Shown one piece after another: positions 25,339-34,658 of a stretch of DNA of 64,000 nucleotides. The stretch spans positions 509,503 through 573,502 of the forward strand of contig NZ_FRCM01000006.1 in assembly GCF_900142915.1 (NCBI RefSeq). The letters run 5' to 3'. Position 1 is the first letter of the stretch. Each line of letters opens with the position of its first letter. The stretch is from Mucilaginibacter sp. OK098. Lineage in GTDB: Bacteria > Bacteroidota > Bacteroidia > Sphingobacteriales > Sphingobacteriaceae. The position numbers and the translations under genes are program-made. Under the pieces are notes generated by a model. The model did not search any database. It was given only the letters and a program-made list of their open reading frames with translations, and had not been told where the DNA came from.

Positions 25339-27786
25339 ATGAAAGCTTTACTTGTAGGCCTGTTCTTTTTAACCTGTATGTGTGGCGCATTTGCCCAGGT
25401 ATCCGGGAAACTGGCGGATGCCACTGGGCAACCTGTTTCATATGCTACGGCTTTTCTTTTGAAAGAGGCCGATAGTACAATAGTACGATCTGCCTTAACT
25501 AATGATACCGGGAAGTTTTTAATTGAAAATATACCGGCGGGCAGGTACCTGTTAAAAATAACAAGCATTGGCTATCAAACCTGGATCTCACCTGTTTTTG
25601 AGGGACCTAAAGCGTTTGGAACCATTGTACTGCAGCAGAACAAACGACAGCTGGGTGAGGTACTGATCAAAGCGGGCAGGCCGCTTTTCCAGCAACGCCC
25701 GGATGGAACAGTAGTAAATATTGAAAGCAGTGTGCTCACAAAAGGCAGTACTGCCCTACAGGTGCTTGAGCGTTCGCCCGGGGTGATCATTGACCATCAG
25801 AACAATGAAATTGCCCTAAATGGCAAAAATGGTGTAATGGTTATGATCAATGGTAAGCAGATGCGACTGCCGGCAGACCAGGTGGTGACCTTACTGAACG
25901 GGATGAGTGCAGATGATATTTCTAAAATTGAACTATTGACCACACCAGGCGCCGCTTATGATGCCGAAGGAAGTGCCGGCCTGGTCAACATTGTGCTGAA
26001 AAAAAACAGGAAAGCTGGTACAAACGGATCTTTTTCCCTGTCGGGTGGCTATGGGTACGGCGAAAAAGGAACAGCCGGGATCAATCTTAACCATAATAGC
26101 GGGAATACAAATCTGTATGGTTCCTATAATTATGCCCATGACCGGAGCTATAGTGATTTTCATGCCATAGGCGCAGAACAGGAGCCTTTATTGGGTGGCT
26201 TTGCAGCCTCAGATTTTTTAAGTATTGCTAAACCTGTGCATAATAACCATACCGCCGTTGCGGGCTTTGATACCAAGCTGAATACAAAGACCCTTATAGG
26301 TGGAAATGTGAACTATAATAATAGCAGTACGGCTATTCAAACCAATAACCATGCAGTTTATACCATTAAACCAGATTCCATTTACCGGCTGAATGCCCTG
26401 ATCAATGGCGTAAATCACTGGAGGAGCATCACCTCTGGTTTATATGTGGAAAGGCAGCTGAAACCGGGTGAAAAGCTTAACCTTGACCTGGATTATATCA
26501 ACTATAAAAATGATTACCCTACCAACGTGCAAAGCACTTTCCTGGATAAGAACGGCAGGCAGGCGGGGACTAATGACACCTTGTTTTCACCACGGCAAAA
26601 GGGTTTATCCAATACCCTGATCCAGGTGGGGGCGATTAAGGCGGATTATAAAAAGCGGCTCAATACTATGCTTACAGTAGTGACCGGGATTAAAGGAACT
26701 TATACGCGCACGGCCAGTGTATCTTCCATAGCCAGCCTGGTGAATGGCGAATATGTTACCAGCCCCACCGCAATTAATCATATCATTATGCGGGAAGGTA
26801 TCTGGGCGGGCTATGCCACTATGAATGCACAATTAGATTCGTCCACCAGGTTAGTGGCGGGTCTCCGTTTCGAGTATTCGGGTACCCGGTTAGCCGATCC
26901 GCAAAGCGGGCAGCTTATCACCGACAGGAAGCTGGCTGAGCTGTTTCCGAACCTGTTACTTTCCAGGAAAGTAAATAATGATGCCGAGCTTTTTTTATCC
27001 TATACCAAAAGGATCAGCCGCCCTGCTTACAGCGACCTGGCTTCGTATGTAACCTATAACGGCCCCAACTCGGTGAATACCGGGAATCCATTATTAAAAC
27101 CAACCATCACAAATAACCTGAAACTGGGTTATAACAACCGGGGTTATTCCCTCTCCGTTTTATGGAGCAGGGATGATGAACCCATTGCCCGCAACCAGTT
27201 TGTTTACATACCTGACAGAAAGCAGTCGGCGGTTTCACCCCAGAACCTGCGCTACAGGGATGAGTTAACTTTCCAGGCCGAACTTCCGCTTGCGATTGGG
27301 AACTGGCTGAATATGAATTATGGGTTTGTGGGTGGATGGCGTAAATTCAACCTGAATTATACTCAAAATCCGGTAGAAAAAACTTATTTCGGTTATTCGT
27401 TGCATGGTAGCCAAACATATCAGCTCCCGGACAGGTTTTCCCTTGAACTTTCGGGCTACTATAATTCGCTGTCATATAACGGGACCAGAAAAGTTGACGG
27501 CTATGGCGTACTTAATGCGGGGATCAAAAAAATATTGAAAAACAATGGCGGCATCGTTCAGCTTGCCGTAGCTGATCTATTAAGCAGCAATGTGATCAGC
27601 AGTTATTTCGGATCACTTACGCAGGAGGCCTTTAACCTAAAAAGCCATGTGGTTTTTCATACCGAATCTGGTAAATATCCGCTAATCAGGCTCTCTTACT
27701 CCAGGTCATTCGGTGGCACAAGTTCAACGTCATCAGGCAATAATAAATCAGGAATTGAAGATGAAAACAACAGGATAAAAAATTAA
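25339..27786 (+). CDS. TonB-dependent receptor-like outer-membrane protein
   Basis: This 815-residue protein has a signal peptide (MKALLVGLFFLTCMCGAFAQ), a CarboxypepD_reg-like domain (about 22-100), a plug (ALNGKNGVMVMINGKQMRLP and LLTTPGAAYDAEGSAGLVNIV) and an OMP_b-brl barrel. The final strand YPLIRLSYSRSF is followed by a Ser/Gly-rich tail. It begins 2 bp after the creatininase stop, so they are co-transcribed. It is a distant paralogue of the receptor at 16265-18733. Confidence 0.9.
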   Translation: MKALLVGLFFLTCMCGAFAQVSGKLADATGQPVSYATAFLLKEADSTIVRSALTNDTGKFLIENIPAGRYLLKITSIGYQTWISPVFEGPKAFGTIVLQQNKRQLGEVLIKAGRPLFQQRPDGTVVNIESSVLTKGSTALQVLERSPGVIIDHQNNEIALNGKNGVMVMINGKQMRLPADQVVTLLNGMSADDISKIELLTTPGAAYDAEGSAGLVNIVLKKNRKAGTNGSFSLSGGYGYGEKGTAGINLNHNSGNTNLYGSYNYAHDRSYSDFHAIGAEQEPLLGGFAASDFLSIAKPVHNNHTAVAGFDTKLNTKTLIGGNVNYNNSSTAIQTNNHAVYTIKPDSIYRLNALINGVNHWRSITSGLYVERQLKPGEKLNLDLDYINYKNDYPTNVQSTFLDKNGRQAGTNDTLFSPRQKGLSNTLIQVGAIKADYKKRLNTMLTVVTGIKGTYTRTASVSSIASLVNGEYVTSPTAINHIIMREGIWAGYATMNAQLDSSTRLVAGLRFEYSGTRLADPQSGQLITDRKLAELFPNLLLSRKVNNDAELFLSYTKRISRPAYSDLASYVTYNGPNSVNTGNPLLKPTITNNLKLGYNNRGYSLSVLWSRDDEPIARNQFVYIPDRKQSAVSPQNLRYRDELTFQAELPLAIGNWLNMNYGFVGGWRKFNLNYTQNPVEKTYFGYSLHGSQTYQLPDRFSLELSGYYNSLSYNGTRKVDGYGVLNAGIKKILKNNGGIVQLAVADLLSSNVISSYFGSLTQEAFNLKSHVVFHTESGKYPLIRLSYSRSFGGTSSTSSGNNKSGIEDENNRIKN

Positions 27787-27829
27787 TGCGGTTGAGGCGC
27801 AGGTGTAAATCTGAATTTAATTGTTTGAA

Positions 27830-27860
27830 ATGAGCGGCTAATCATTAAATAGCCGCTCAT
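27830..27860. terminator. Bidirectional hairpin between converging receptor operons
   Basis: ATGAGCGGCTA and TAGCCGCTCAT form a perfect 11-bp stem around a 9-nt loop, in the gap between the receptor ending at 27786 and the DUF4249 gene ending at 27886. There is no long T-run on either side. Confidence 0.55.
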
Positions 27861-27885
27861 GTTCTTAGCAGATAAGGAGATGCTT

Positions 27886-28704
27886 TTATGGCACTGTAAT
27901 AACTTTATGCTGAATAGTATGCGTGCTAAAATAGCCCAAAGCCCCCCCCTGTATATTGCCAACAGGGTTTGATGGCGATGCCGTGTTACTATTGCCACTC
28001 GCCCCGTCAGCCAGGCTATACCAATATTTATATATAGCCTCGTCAATACACAACATATCTATATTGAGTTTATCACCCTTTTTAATATTCCTGGCAGGGT
28101 CATCATTATCGTTATTAAAATTAAGCGGGGTGTTAACCTCCTGCCCGTTTGTAAATTCATCGTTGTTTACAAAAATTGATTTCTCTTTTTTTCCATTGAG
28201 ATATTGAATAAAACGGTAATAATTTTTTACTGAGGCAGGGTCTTTATATTCCACAGTTGCATATTTGCGAATGCTCCCGTCTTTATTGGTATTCAGGTTA
28301 TCCACGGTAACATACACACTATCTAAAGTTACAATTTGAGGCATGGTACAGGTTGCTGTAAATGTATTGCCTTTAATATTTATAGTTAGCTTGTAAGTAT
28401 TTCCAGGCACACCAATAAGCGTGTTGGCCTGGTATACCCCATTACCAACTGCTGTACAAATATTTAAGGCGCCATTTCCTTCAATCGTAATTGTTGCGCC
28501 GTCAACACCGTTAAAATTATTATTATCGCTAAAGTTTTTTGTTTGGCTCAGCAGCACCTGAGCTCCGCCTGCCTCGCTGGTAACCACGCCTTCAACTACA
28601 TATTTGGTTGCACTGTTGTTCAGCTTAATATCAATCACTTTATCGCATGAGCACAACAGGGCTGCGAATATTAAAAAGAGTGAAAAATGTTTTATATTCA
28701 TCAT
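27886..28704 (-). CDS. DUF4249 outer-membrane lipoprotein
   Basis: This 272-residue lipoprotein has a signal peptide ending in LLCSC (lipobox cysteine near 20), then DKVIDIKLNNSATKYVVEGVVTSEAGGAQVLLSQTKNF, the typical opening of DUF4249. DUF4249 proteins are encoded next to TonB-dependent receptors in Bacteroidota and probably help in substrate capture. It starts 5 bp after the receptor stop and belongs to the same FecR-controlled transcript. Confidence 0.9.
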   Translation of the reverse strand: MMNIKHFSLFLIFAALLCSCDKVIDIKLNNSATKYVVEGVVTSEAGGAQVLLSQTKNFSDNNNFNGVDGATITIEGNGALNICTAVGNGVYQANTLIGVPGNTYKLTINIKGNTFTATCTMPQIVTLDSVYVTVDNLNTNKDGSIRKYATVEYKDPASVKNYYRFIQYLNGKKEKSIFVNNDEFTNGQEVNTPLNFNNDNDDPARNIKKGDKLNIDMLCIDEAIYKYWYSLADGASGNSNTASPSNPVGNIQGGALGYFSTHTIQHKVITVP

Positions 28705-28709
28705 GAGCG

Positions 28710-31391
28710 TTAAAATTTAAAATTGTAGGTAACGGATGGAACGAACTTAAATAAAGTGGTTTTAACAGCTTCTGTTCTGCTTGGATCTGTTTTACTGTCT
28801 CTGAAATAAATGCGGTAAGCATTTGCATATCCATAAGCGTTGTAAATACTAAAGTTAAGTTCGGATGAGAATTTTTTGGTTTGTTTTAACAGCCTGGTAG
28901 CGCCCAGGTCAAGTCGTTGGTAACTTGGCATGCGGTAAGCATTACGCTCGGTATAATAGTAAAAGTTAGTGCCGTCAACCTGGTATTTGCCACTTGGAAA
29001 AGTAACAGCATCACCGGTTGAGAAAACCCAGTTGGCAGACAATGTCCATTTGGGGCTTAGCTGATATATAGTCACCAAAGCAATATCATGCGTTCTGTCT
29101 TGCCGGGCATTGTACCACTTATCATCATTAATGCCATCAATTTTACGTTGCGTTTTTGATAATGTGTAGCTTAGCCAGCCCGTTAGCCTTCCGATTTTCT
29201 TTTTTATCAAAAGTTCAATACCATATGCCCTCCCCTTACCATACAACAATTGTGTTTCAATAGGCTGGTTGGTAAAAATATCGGCTCCGTTACGATAATC
29301 AATCTGGTTATCCATGCTTTTATAATAACTCTCTACGGTAAGCTCATATTTATGATCGCTCAGATCCTTGTAATAACCAATAGAAAACTGATCGGAAATT
29401 TCAGGTTTAATAAGGTTTGTACTGGCCACCCACTTATCAGTTGGGGATGCCGAAGTGGAGTTTGATATCAGGTGCAGGTTTTGCACATTGCGCACATACG
29501 ATGCTTTAACCGATGCCATATCATTAATCTGCAAAGTAGCGGCAATACGGGGTTCGGGGTTAACATAGGTTTTTACTACCTGGCCCTGTGTATAATGCCG
29601 GGTGCCTGTTATATTACCATCAGCATTAAGCATATAAAAATCACCCGGGCCAAGTATGGAAAATGCTGATAAACGTAAACCGTAAGTTAAACTAAAGACG
29701 CTGCTGGCTTTCCATGAATTACTGACATATGCAGCGTTTTCTAAGGAATACTGGCTCTGCAATGTTTGTGAAATAACGCCCGAGTTACCTGTAGCCGAGA
29801 TTTCACCAGGCTTTATAGTATGAAATATACTGTTAACACCAAAGCTAATTGTATTTTTTTCATCGGCATACCACTGCATATCCTCTTTAACATTCAAGTC
29901 TCTTATCTGTGAAAATACGGTAAAGTTGCTAGCTGCCTGCTGTGCTTTAATTTTGTAATTGTAATTGCTGAATATAGCTGAAGTGTTTGAAAACAGCTTA
30001 TTGCTGAACAAATGGTTCCAGCGCAAAGTACCGGTAGCATTACCCCAGTTAATGCCTGTTGTCTTATCTGCACTCAAAACATCTTTGCCAAAATAACCCG
30101 AAAGGTATAGGCGATCCTTATCGCCTAATATATAATTGGCTTTAGCGTTAAGATCATAAAAATACAGGGAGGTGCGGTTCACATTTGTATCTTTGGATAG
30201 CTTAAGAAAAGCATCAATATAGGTACGCCGTGCCGAAATCAGGAACGATGATTTGTCCTTTTGGATGGGGCCCTCCACATTTATCCTTGATGCAATTAAA
30301 CCAATACCTCCGCTTACGCCATAGTTCTGGTTATTACCATCATTCATTTTAACATCCAATACTGAAGACAACCTACCGCCATACTGTACCGGCATACCGG
30401 CTTTGTAAATAGTTACATTTTTTATAGCGTCTGAATTAAAAGTTGAAAAGAATCCCAGCAAATGCATAGCATTATATACAGGGGCTTCATCCAGTAAAAT
30501 CAGGTTCTGATCTGCCGAGCCTCCACGTACATAAAAGCCGCCGCCACCATCACCGGCAGATTTTATACCAGGTAAAAGCTGGATCGTTTTAATAATATCA
30601 TGCTCACCCAGTAAAACAGGTACGTTTTTAGTTTCACGTACGCTCAGTTTCTCAACTCCCATTTGAGTGCTTTCCAAATCCCGCCCTCCCGGTGCTTTGG
30701 CTGTAATATTTACAGATTGCAACTCCTGCTCGCCATCTTCAAGTAAAATATTGAGCTTCGTATCCTGGTGCAGCACAACATCCTTAACTATATTTTTCTG
30801 GCCAACAGCGCTTATAGCCAATTGATAGGTACCTTTTGGTAACGTAAGCGAATAAAAGCCATACTCGTTGCTGCTTGTGCCTTGAGGCATACCAACTACC
30901 CGCACAGTAGCTCCAATAATGCTTTCGCCTGTTTTTTGTGAACGGATAACACCACTGATTGTATATTTATCATCCACCGCATTTACCTGCGTTCCGGTTG
31001 ATGACATTTTTAGTTTTTCGGGATCATAGCGTATAAACACTTCCTGGTCAAGCGTGCTAAAACTATAAGGATACTTAGCCAGCGCTTCGCTTAATACTTG
31101 TCTGAGGGTTTTGTTTGCTGCCTGCAACTTTATTTTAACCCTGCTATTGGCTACAGTTTCGCTATAAGTAAAATTCACACCGCTTACCGCGGTAATTTTA
31201 TCAAGCGCCTGTTTCAATGGCTCATTATTCAAATTTATTGTGATGGTTTTATCCAAAGGATTTTGTGCATACACTGGCGGATGTGCAAATACAATAAATG
31301 CTGTGCAGCATATCACAGCTATTACAAATGCTGATAATCTCATAATGGAATAAATAAGTGGCAGGAACCTTACAGGTCCGTATTTTTTCAT
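28710..31391 (-). CDS. FecA-type TonB-dependent receptor with STN domain
   Basis: This 893-residue receptor has an N-terminal signal segment (about 1-42) and an STN secretin/TonB short domain (about 48-115, TITINLNNEPLKQALDKITAVSGVNF), which contacts the anti-sigma factor FecR. A CarboxypepD_reg domain (about 140-225), a plug (GFYVRGGSADQNLILLDEAP) and a barrel follow. The last residues KFVPSVTYNFKF end in the aromatic typical of outer-membrane proteins. It lies downstream of fecR and upstream of the DUF4249 gene. The STN domain implies transcriptional feedback through the FecR/ECF sigma pair. Confidence 0.95.
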   Translation of the reverse strand: MKKYGPVRFLPLIYSIMRLSAFVIAVICCTAFIVFAHPPVYAQNPLDKTITINLNNEPLKQALDKITAVSGVNFTYSETVANSRVKIKLQAANKTLRQVLSEALAKYPYSFSTLDQEVFIRYDPEKLKMSSTGTQVNAVDDKYTISGVIRSQKTGESIIGATVRVVGMPQGTSSNEYGFYSLTLPKGTYQLAISAVGQKNIVKDVVLHQDTKLNILLEDGEQELQSVNITAKAPGGRDLESTQMGVEKLSVRETKNVPVLLGEHDIIKTIQLLPGIKSAGDGGGGFYVRGGSADQNLILLDEAPVYNAMHLLGFFSTFNSDAIKNVTIYKAGMPVQYGGRLSSVLDVKMNDGNNQNYGVSGGIGLIASRINVEGPIQKDKSSFLISARRTYIDAFLKLSKDTNVNRTSLYFYDLNAKANYILGDKDRLYLSGYFGKDVLSADKTTGINWGNATGTLRWNHLFSNKLFSNTSAIFSNYNYKIKAQQAASNFTVFSQIRDLNVKEDMQWYADEKNTISFGVNSIFHTIKPGEISATGNSGVISQTLQSQYSLENAAYVSNSWKASSVFSLTYGLRLSAFSILGPGDFYMLNADGNITGTRHYTQGQVVKTYVNPEPRIAATLQINDMASVKASYVRNVQNLHLISNSTSASPTDKWVASTNLIKPEISDQFSIGYYKDLSDHKYELTVESYYKSMDNQIDYRNGADIFTNQPIETQLLYGKGRAYGIELLIKKKIGRLTGWLSYTLSKTQRKIDGINDDKWYNARQDRTHDIALVTIYQLSPKWTLSANWVFSTGDAVTFPSGKYQVDGTNFYYYTERNAYRMPSYQRLDLGATRLLKQTKKFSSELNFSIYNAYGYANAYRIYFRDSKTDPSRTEAVKTTLFKFVPSVTYNFKF

Positions 31392-31473
31392 ATTTTTATT
31401 TTTTAATGTTGATCGTAACCCGTTGTTGTTTTCGAGGCTTTAGCGGGATACGTTAGGTTAACTTAAAACTCAG

Positions 31474-31505
31474 GCCCTGTTCTGCTTGCAGAATCGGGCT
31501 TTTTT
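31474..31505 (+). terminator. Terminator-like hairpin in the fecR-receptor gap, plus orientation
   Basis: GCCC-TG-TTCTG/CAGAA-TC-GGGC is followed by six T residues on the plus strand, although both neighbouring genes are on the minus strand. It may stop antisense transcription or be a leader stem for the receptor mRNA. Confidence 0.35.
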
Positions 31506-31609
31506 GTGATCATATTTTAGCTGGCTGTTATTTCATTATTGTGCGGATTTGATTTATTTACTATTGATTTGTTACGGATAAGTTTTAGGTTATGAATGCC
31601 TGCCGGGCT

Positions 31610-32587
31610 TTATTTTATGGTATAAGCATCCCCGGTTTTTATCAATTTAACTTCCATTATTGTGCAAAGCTTATTTAGCGTTTGGTTAATATTATCAGTT
31701 GTCTTTAAACTTCCATAAAATGCTTTATCAGACAATTGTGCATTAATTGTTATGCTTATCCCATATTCATCTTCCATGTCCTGAACCACAACTTGTAACG
31801 GTGTTCCTCTATATTGAAAAACACCTTCGCGCCGGGTCAAAAATTTACGGGCATCCGGATAGTCCTGTTTAATAAGCATGGAGGTTGCCTTGTTAAACAC
31901 AGCCCTTTGGTTAGGTAACATTATTTGCTGTTGCGGCTTACCTGCTAGTAAAGCCACCGCTACTTTTCCGCTTACTAAGGTTACATTAATAGTAGCCTTA
32001 TTCTTATATGCATCAACATTAAAGCTTGTACCCAATACGGTTGTTTTAATATTATCAGACTGAATGATAAAAGGATGATCCTCATCATGCTTTACTTCAA
32101 AAAAAGCTTCCCCATCTATATTAACAAAGCGCTTATCGCCTCTGAATTTATCCGGATAAGTTATCGTTGTAGCAGGGCTAACCCATATTTTGGTGCCATC
32201 GCTTAGTAGTAATTGTTTATGCTGGCCTTTTGCAGTTACCATTTGCAGCTGATGTACCGGGTTAATTAAATTGAGCAAAGTAACACGATATAAAGCTGCG
32301 CCACCTATAATAAACACAATAGCCGCCGCGGCAACCATCCGCCTCAGTAAGTGGATAACTTTAGGTTTTGCCCGCTGCTGATCATCTATCTCAGCAGCAA
32401 TACGTTTATACATATCATCACGCATTTGCCCTGTCGATGTGTATTTACTATCGCTCATTATTAACTCTTCATCATTAAAACCGGCATACCAGGTTTCAAA
32501 ATAAACGCGTTCTTCGGGTGTGATAGTCCCCTTTAGCCATTTATCAGCCAACTGATTAATATTGTACGGTTTATTTTCTGAATCCAC
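31610..32587 (-). CDS. FecR-family anti-sigma factor
   Basis: This 325-residue protein has an N-terminal cytoplasmic segment with YNINQLADKWLKGTITPEER (about 8-27), one membrane helix (about 82-105), and a periplasmic FecR domain (about 118-215; TAKGQHKQLLLSDGTKIWVSP and RFVNIDGEAFFEVKHDEDHPF) followed by a DUF4974-like C-terminal part. It would hold an ECF sigma factor inactive until the receptor's STN domain signals. The partner sigma gene is normally directly upstream; here the nearest is 5.9 kb away at 38456-39043. Confidence 0.95.
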   Translation of the reverse strand: MDSENKPYNINQLADKWLKGTITPEERVYFETWYAGFNDEELIMSDSKYTSTGQMRDDMYKRIAAEIDDQQRAKPKVIHLLRRMVAAAAIVFIIGGAALYRVTLLNLINPVHQLQMVTAKGQHKQLLLSDGTKIWVSPATTITYPDKFRGDKRFVNIDGEAFFEVKHDEDHPFIIQSDNIKTTVLGTSFNVDAYKNKATINVTLVSGKVAVALLAGKPQQQIMLPNQRAVFNKATSMLIKQDYPDARKFLTRREGVFQYRGTPLQVVVQDMEDEYGISITINAQLSDKAFYGSLKTTDNINQTLNKLCTIMEVKLIKTGDAYTIK

Positions 32588-32606
32588 GTTTTTAACAGTT
32601 TATACT

Positions 32607-32646
32607 CATATAGTCAATGCAATCGGTGTATACCCTTAGCCGGGGC
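32607..32646. repeat. Leader repeat copy A upstream of fecR
   Basis: CATATAGTCAA...GGTGTATACCCTTAG lies 20 bp upstream of the fecR start on the plus strand. A near-duplicate (copy B) follows at 32764-32800. The motif resembles a conserved stretch found before fecR genes in this group. Confidence 0.5.
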
Positions 32647-32763
32647 TAAAATATTTTACTAAACCGTAAAAAGATAGATAGAGCAGATAATGGTTATCGG
32701 TAATCGCTATAACTCCAATATTGATTATGATTTTTATGATTTCCTTTTCGTGCACTATTTACA

Positions 32764-32800
32764 CATATAGTCAACAGAAACGGGGTGTACCCTTAGTGGG
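32764..32800. repeat. Leader repeat copy B between fecR and the AraC gene
   Basis: CATATAGTCAA...GGTGTACCCTTAG duplicates copy A with a few changes, 157 bp away. It is next to no fecR gene of its own. It may mark an old sigma/fecR junction or a duplication. The rest of 32588-32927 shows nothing further I can support. Confidence 0.5.
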
Positions 32801-32927
32801 TTTATGAATATATTTATAAAGCTGTGAAAACGCTAAGTTGATGTTACACTTTTGTGGCAAGATGCTGTTACATTTAAGTTATGCTGTAAAATCAGTGGTA
32901 AAAAAGGCCGCATGCGAAAACTTACTG

Positions 32928-33836
32928 TTAAAACTTACTTCTTCTGTACGCTGCAGGAGTCTGCCCCGTTTTTGATTTAAAGATCCGGTTAAAAGCCGAT
33001 TCCGACTGATAACCTACGCTTGCTGCAATTTCTGATATATTGCTGTTATCCGTTGTTAATAGCTTTTGGGCTTGCCTGATGCGCCAATTGGTAAGATAGC
33101 TCAACGGCGTTTCATGCACTAATTTTTTAAACCGGTTAAAGAAAACAGAACGTGACATGCCAATCTCCGATGCAAGAGATTCCAGCGTCCAATCGTTTTG
33201 GGGTGAGTCCTGCATCAGTTTGAGCGCCTTGCTAATTCTTGGGTCATTTAATGCGGAAAGAAAACCAGTGTCGGGCATAGCCTGTTCTAAATATGCCCTT
33301 ATGATATTGATAAACATAATTTCCGATAGGTTTTTCAGCATTATGCTGCTTCCCGGCTTTTCGTTATTGAGTTCTTCCAGCATTAATTGCGTAACCTGCT
33401 TTAGCAAAAGCTGATTCTCCGTCACATATTGCCTGATATGGATAATTGGCGGCAGATCCTTTAAAAAAGGATGCAAGGGCTGGTAATCAAATTCAAAATG
33501 GCCCGCTATAAGGGTAGTTACATCGCCGCCGCCGTTAAAAACATTTATCCCTGCTCTGTGGGCTTTAACAAATTCTGGCGAGGGCATGCGTAAACTTGTG
33601 GATTTATCAGCTATCCAGTGGGCGCTTCCGTGAGGAACAAATACCAGATCGCCCTCCATCAATTCTATGACATGCCCATCAGGTGAGCCAATGGTACAAC
33701 TGCCGCTCACCAATCGCCAGAATTGCGAATTTTCGTCTTTAATAACGTCCAGTCCCCACGGTGCTTCGAGGGGAAATTTGCTATAAACAACACTTCTGAG
33801 CCTGGTTGCCTCTAATACGGTACTTAAAGCGTCCAT
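32928..33836 (-). CDS. AraC-family transcriptional regulator with cupin domain
   Basis: This 302-residue regulator has an N-terminal Cupin_6-like sensor half (about 5-180; APWGLDV, then MEGDLVFVPHGSAHWI) and a C-terminal AraC HTH (about 200-302; WTLESLASEIGMSRSVFFNRF and NISEIAASVGYQSESAFNRIFK). Such proteins often activate a divergent gene. The SnoaL-like gene at 33938 is divergent, 101 bp away. The ligand is unknown. Confidence 0.92.
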   Translation of the reverse strand: MDALSTVLEATRLRSVVYSKFPLEAPWGLDVIKDENSQFWRLVSGSCTIGSPDGHVIELMEGDLVFVPHGSAHWIADKSTSLRMPSPEFVKAHRAGINVFNGGGDVTTLIAGHFEFDYQPLHPFLKDLPPIIHIRQYVTENQLLLKQVTQLMLEELNNEKPGSSIMLKNLSEIMFINIIRAYLEQAMPDTGFLSALNDPRISKALKLMQDSPQNDWTLESLASEIGMSRSVFFNRFKKLVHETPLSYLTNWRIRQAQKLLTTDNSNISEIAASVGYQSESAFNRIFKSKTGQTPAAYRRSKF

Positions 33837-33904
33837 CTTTATAAATTGATACGATCAAGCAAATATATAACACTTTTTAATGCTTTTAGTAGTGAACAAC
33901 AAAA

Positions 33905-33912
33905 TAGCTTTG
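33905..33912 (+). promoter_or_regulatory. -7 box of the SnoaL-like gene
   Basis: TAGCTTTG matches the Bacteroidota TAnnTTTG -7 element exactly and lies 25 bp before the ATG at 33938. A T-rich stretch about 20 bp upstream could be the -33 element. Confidence 0.45.
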
Positions 33913-33937
33913 TATTATTAAATAATCAAGAAAAAAA

Positions 33938-34303
33938 ATGACAACTCAGGAATTAGCCAATCGCTACTATGATCTTTTTCAACAAAGGCAGGTGGCAGAG
34001 ATCTATCAACAGTTTTATAGTGCCGATATTGTTTGTACCGAACCTGAACATGCTTTGGCAATGGGCGTGCCAACTGTAACCAGAGGCATTGAAGCAGTTT
34101 TAGCCAAGTCGAAAGCCAGGCAGGAAATTATAGCAGAAGTACACAGCTTCTTTTGTAGCGAACCGGTGGTTGGCGGCAACTATTTTAGCGTGGCCATGGG
34201 CAGAGACATGACCCTGAAAAATGGACAGCGGTTACAATTGGCAGAAATTGCAGTTTTTGGCGTAAAGGATGGTAAGATAATATCCGAAACTTTTTTTTAT
34301 TAG
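33938..34303 (+). CDS. SnoaL-like (NTF2-fold) protein
   Basis: This 121-residue protein has the NTF2/SnoaL pattern: an N-terminal helix ANRYYDLFQQRQVAEIYQQFYSADIVCTEPE, a strand-rich core and the end LAEIAVFGVKDGKIISETFFY. Such small alpha-beta barrels bind or isomerise small organic compounds, but no catalytic residues can be assigned. It is divergent from the AraC regulator, which probably controls it. Confidence 0.8.
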   Translation: MTTQELANRYYDLFQQRQVAEIYQQFYSADIVCTEPEHALAMGVPTVTRGIEAVLAKSKARQEIIAEVHSFFCSEPVVGGNYFSVAMGRDMTLKNGQRLQLAEIAVFGVKDGKIISETFFY

Positions 34304-34385
34304 CGATCAGTCAAAACTAATTGAATAATAAACTATTTGCCAGGTGCCGCAAATCCTTAAGGGAGATGATTCCTCCCGGACCATT

Positions 34386-34490
34386 AAATCATATTGAAAA
34401 AGTGGGTAATCAAAAGGTTATCCGCTTTTTTTATGCCTTCATAGCATCCTGTTTACCCGAACGCCCTTAGATATTCTTTAGCGTCGATGC
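34386..34490. repeat. Direct repeat copy A flanking the 5-oxoprolinase operon
   Basis: This stretch, which includes the terminator, matches 38321-38427 imperfectly over about 100 bp. A core of 28 identical bases lies at 34416-34443 (partner 38354-38381). The copies are in the same orientation and bracket pxpBCA and the transporter gene. Confidence 0.55.
34396..34428 (+). terminator. Terminator after the SnoaL-like gene
   Basis: AAAAAGTGGGTAA and TTATCCGCTTTTTTT pair with two wobble positions around an 8-nt loop and end in seven T residues. It is a near-copy of the terminator after the NRAMP gene and belongs to direct repeat copy A. The rest of 34304-34658 holds only the repeat tail (to about 34490) and the untranslated start of the 5-oxoprolinase operon. 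Confidence 0.75.
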
Positions 34491-34658
34491 TCAAAACTAC
34501 TTACCGCCAGGCGGAAGACACTTGGCCGGCTGGGGAACTTACAACGTTAAAATTTGCGTTTCTCACAAAAAGGATCGAAAATATATCTGTACCGAATAAA
34601 ATGTATTGCCGAGATTTATAAAAAATAAAACGCTCCTGTTTCACAATTAAAAACACCC

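Noticed and set aside
34480..34560. Promoter or riboswitch ahead of pxpB
   Set aside because: I looked for -33/-7 boxes and conserved stems but found none strong enough to report.
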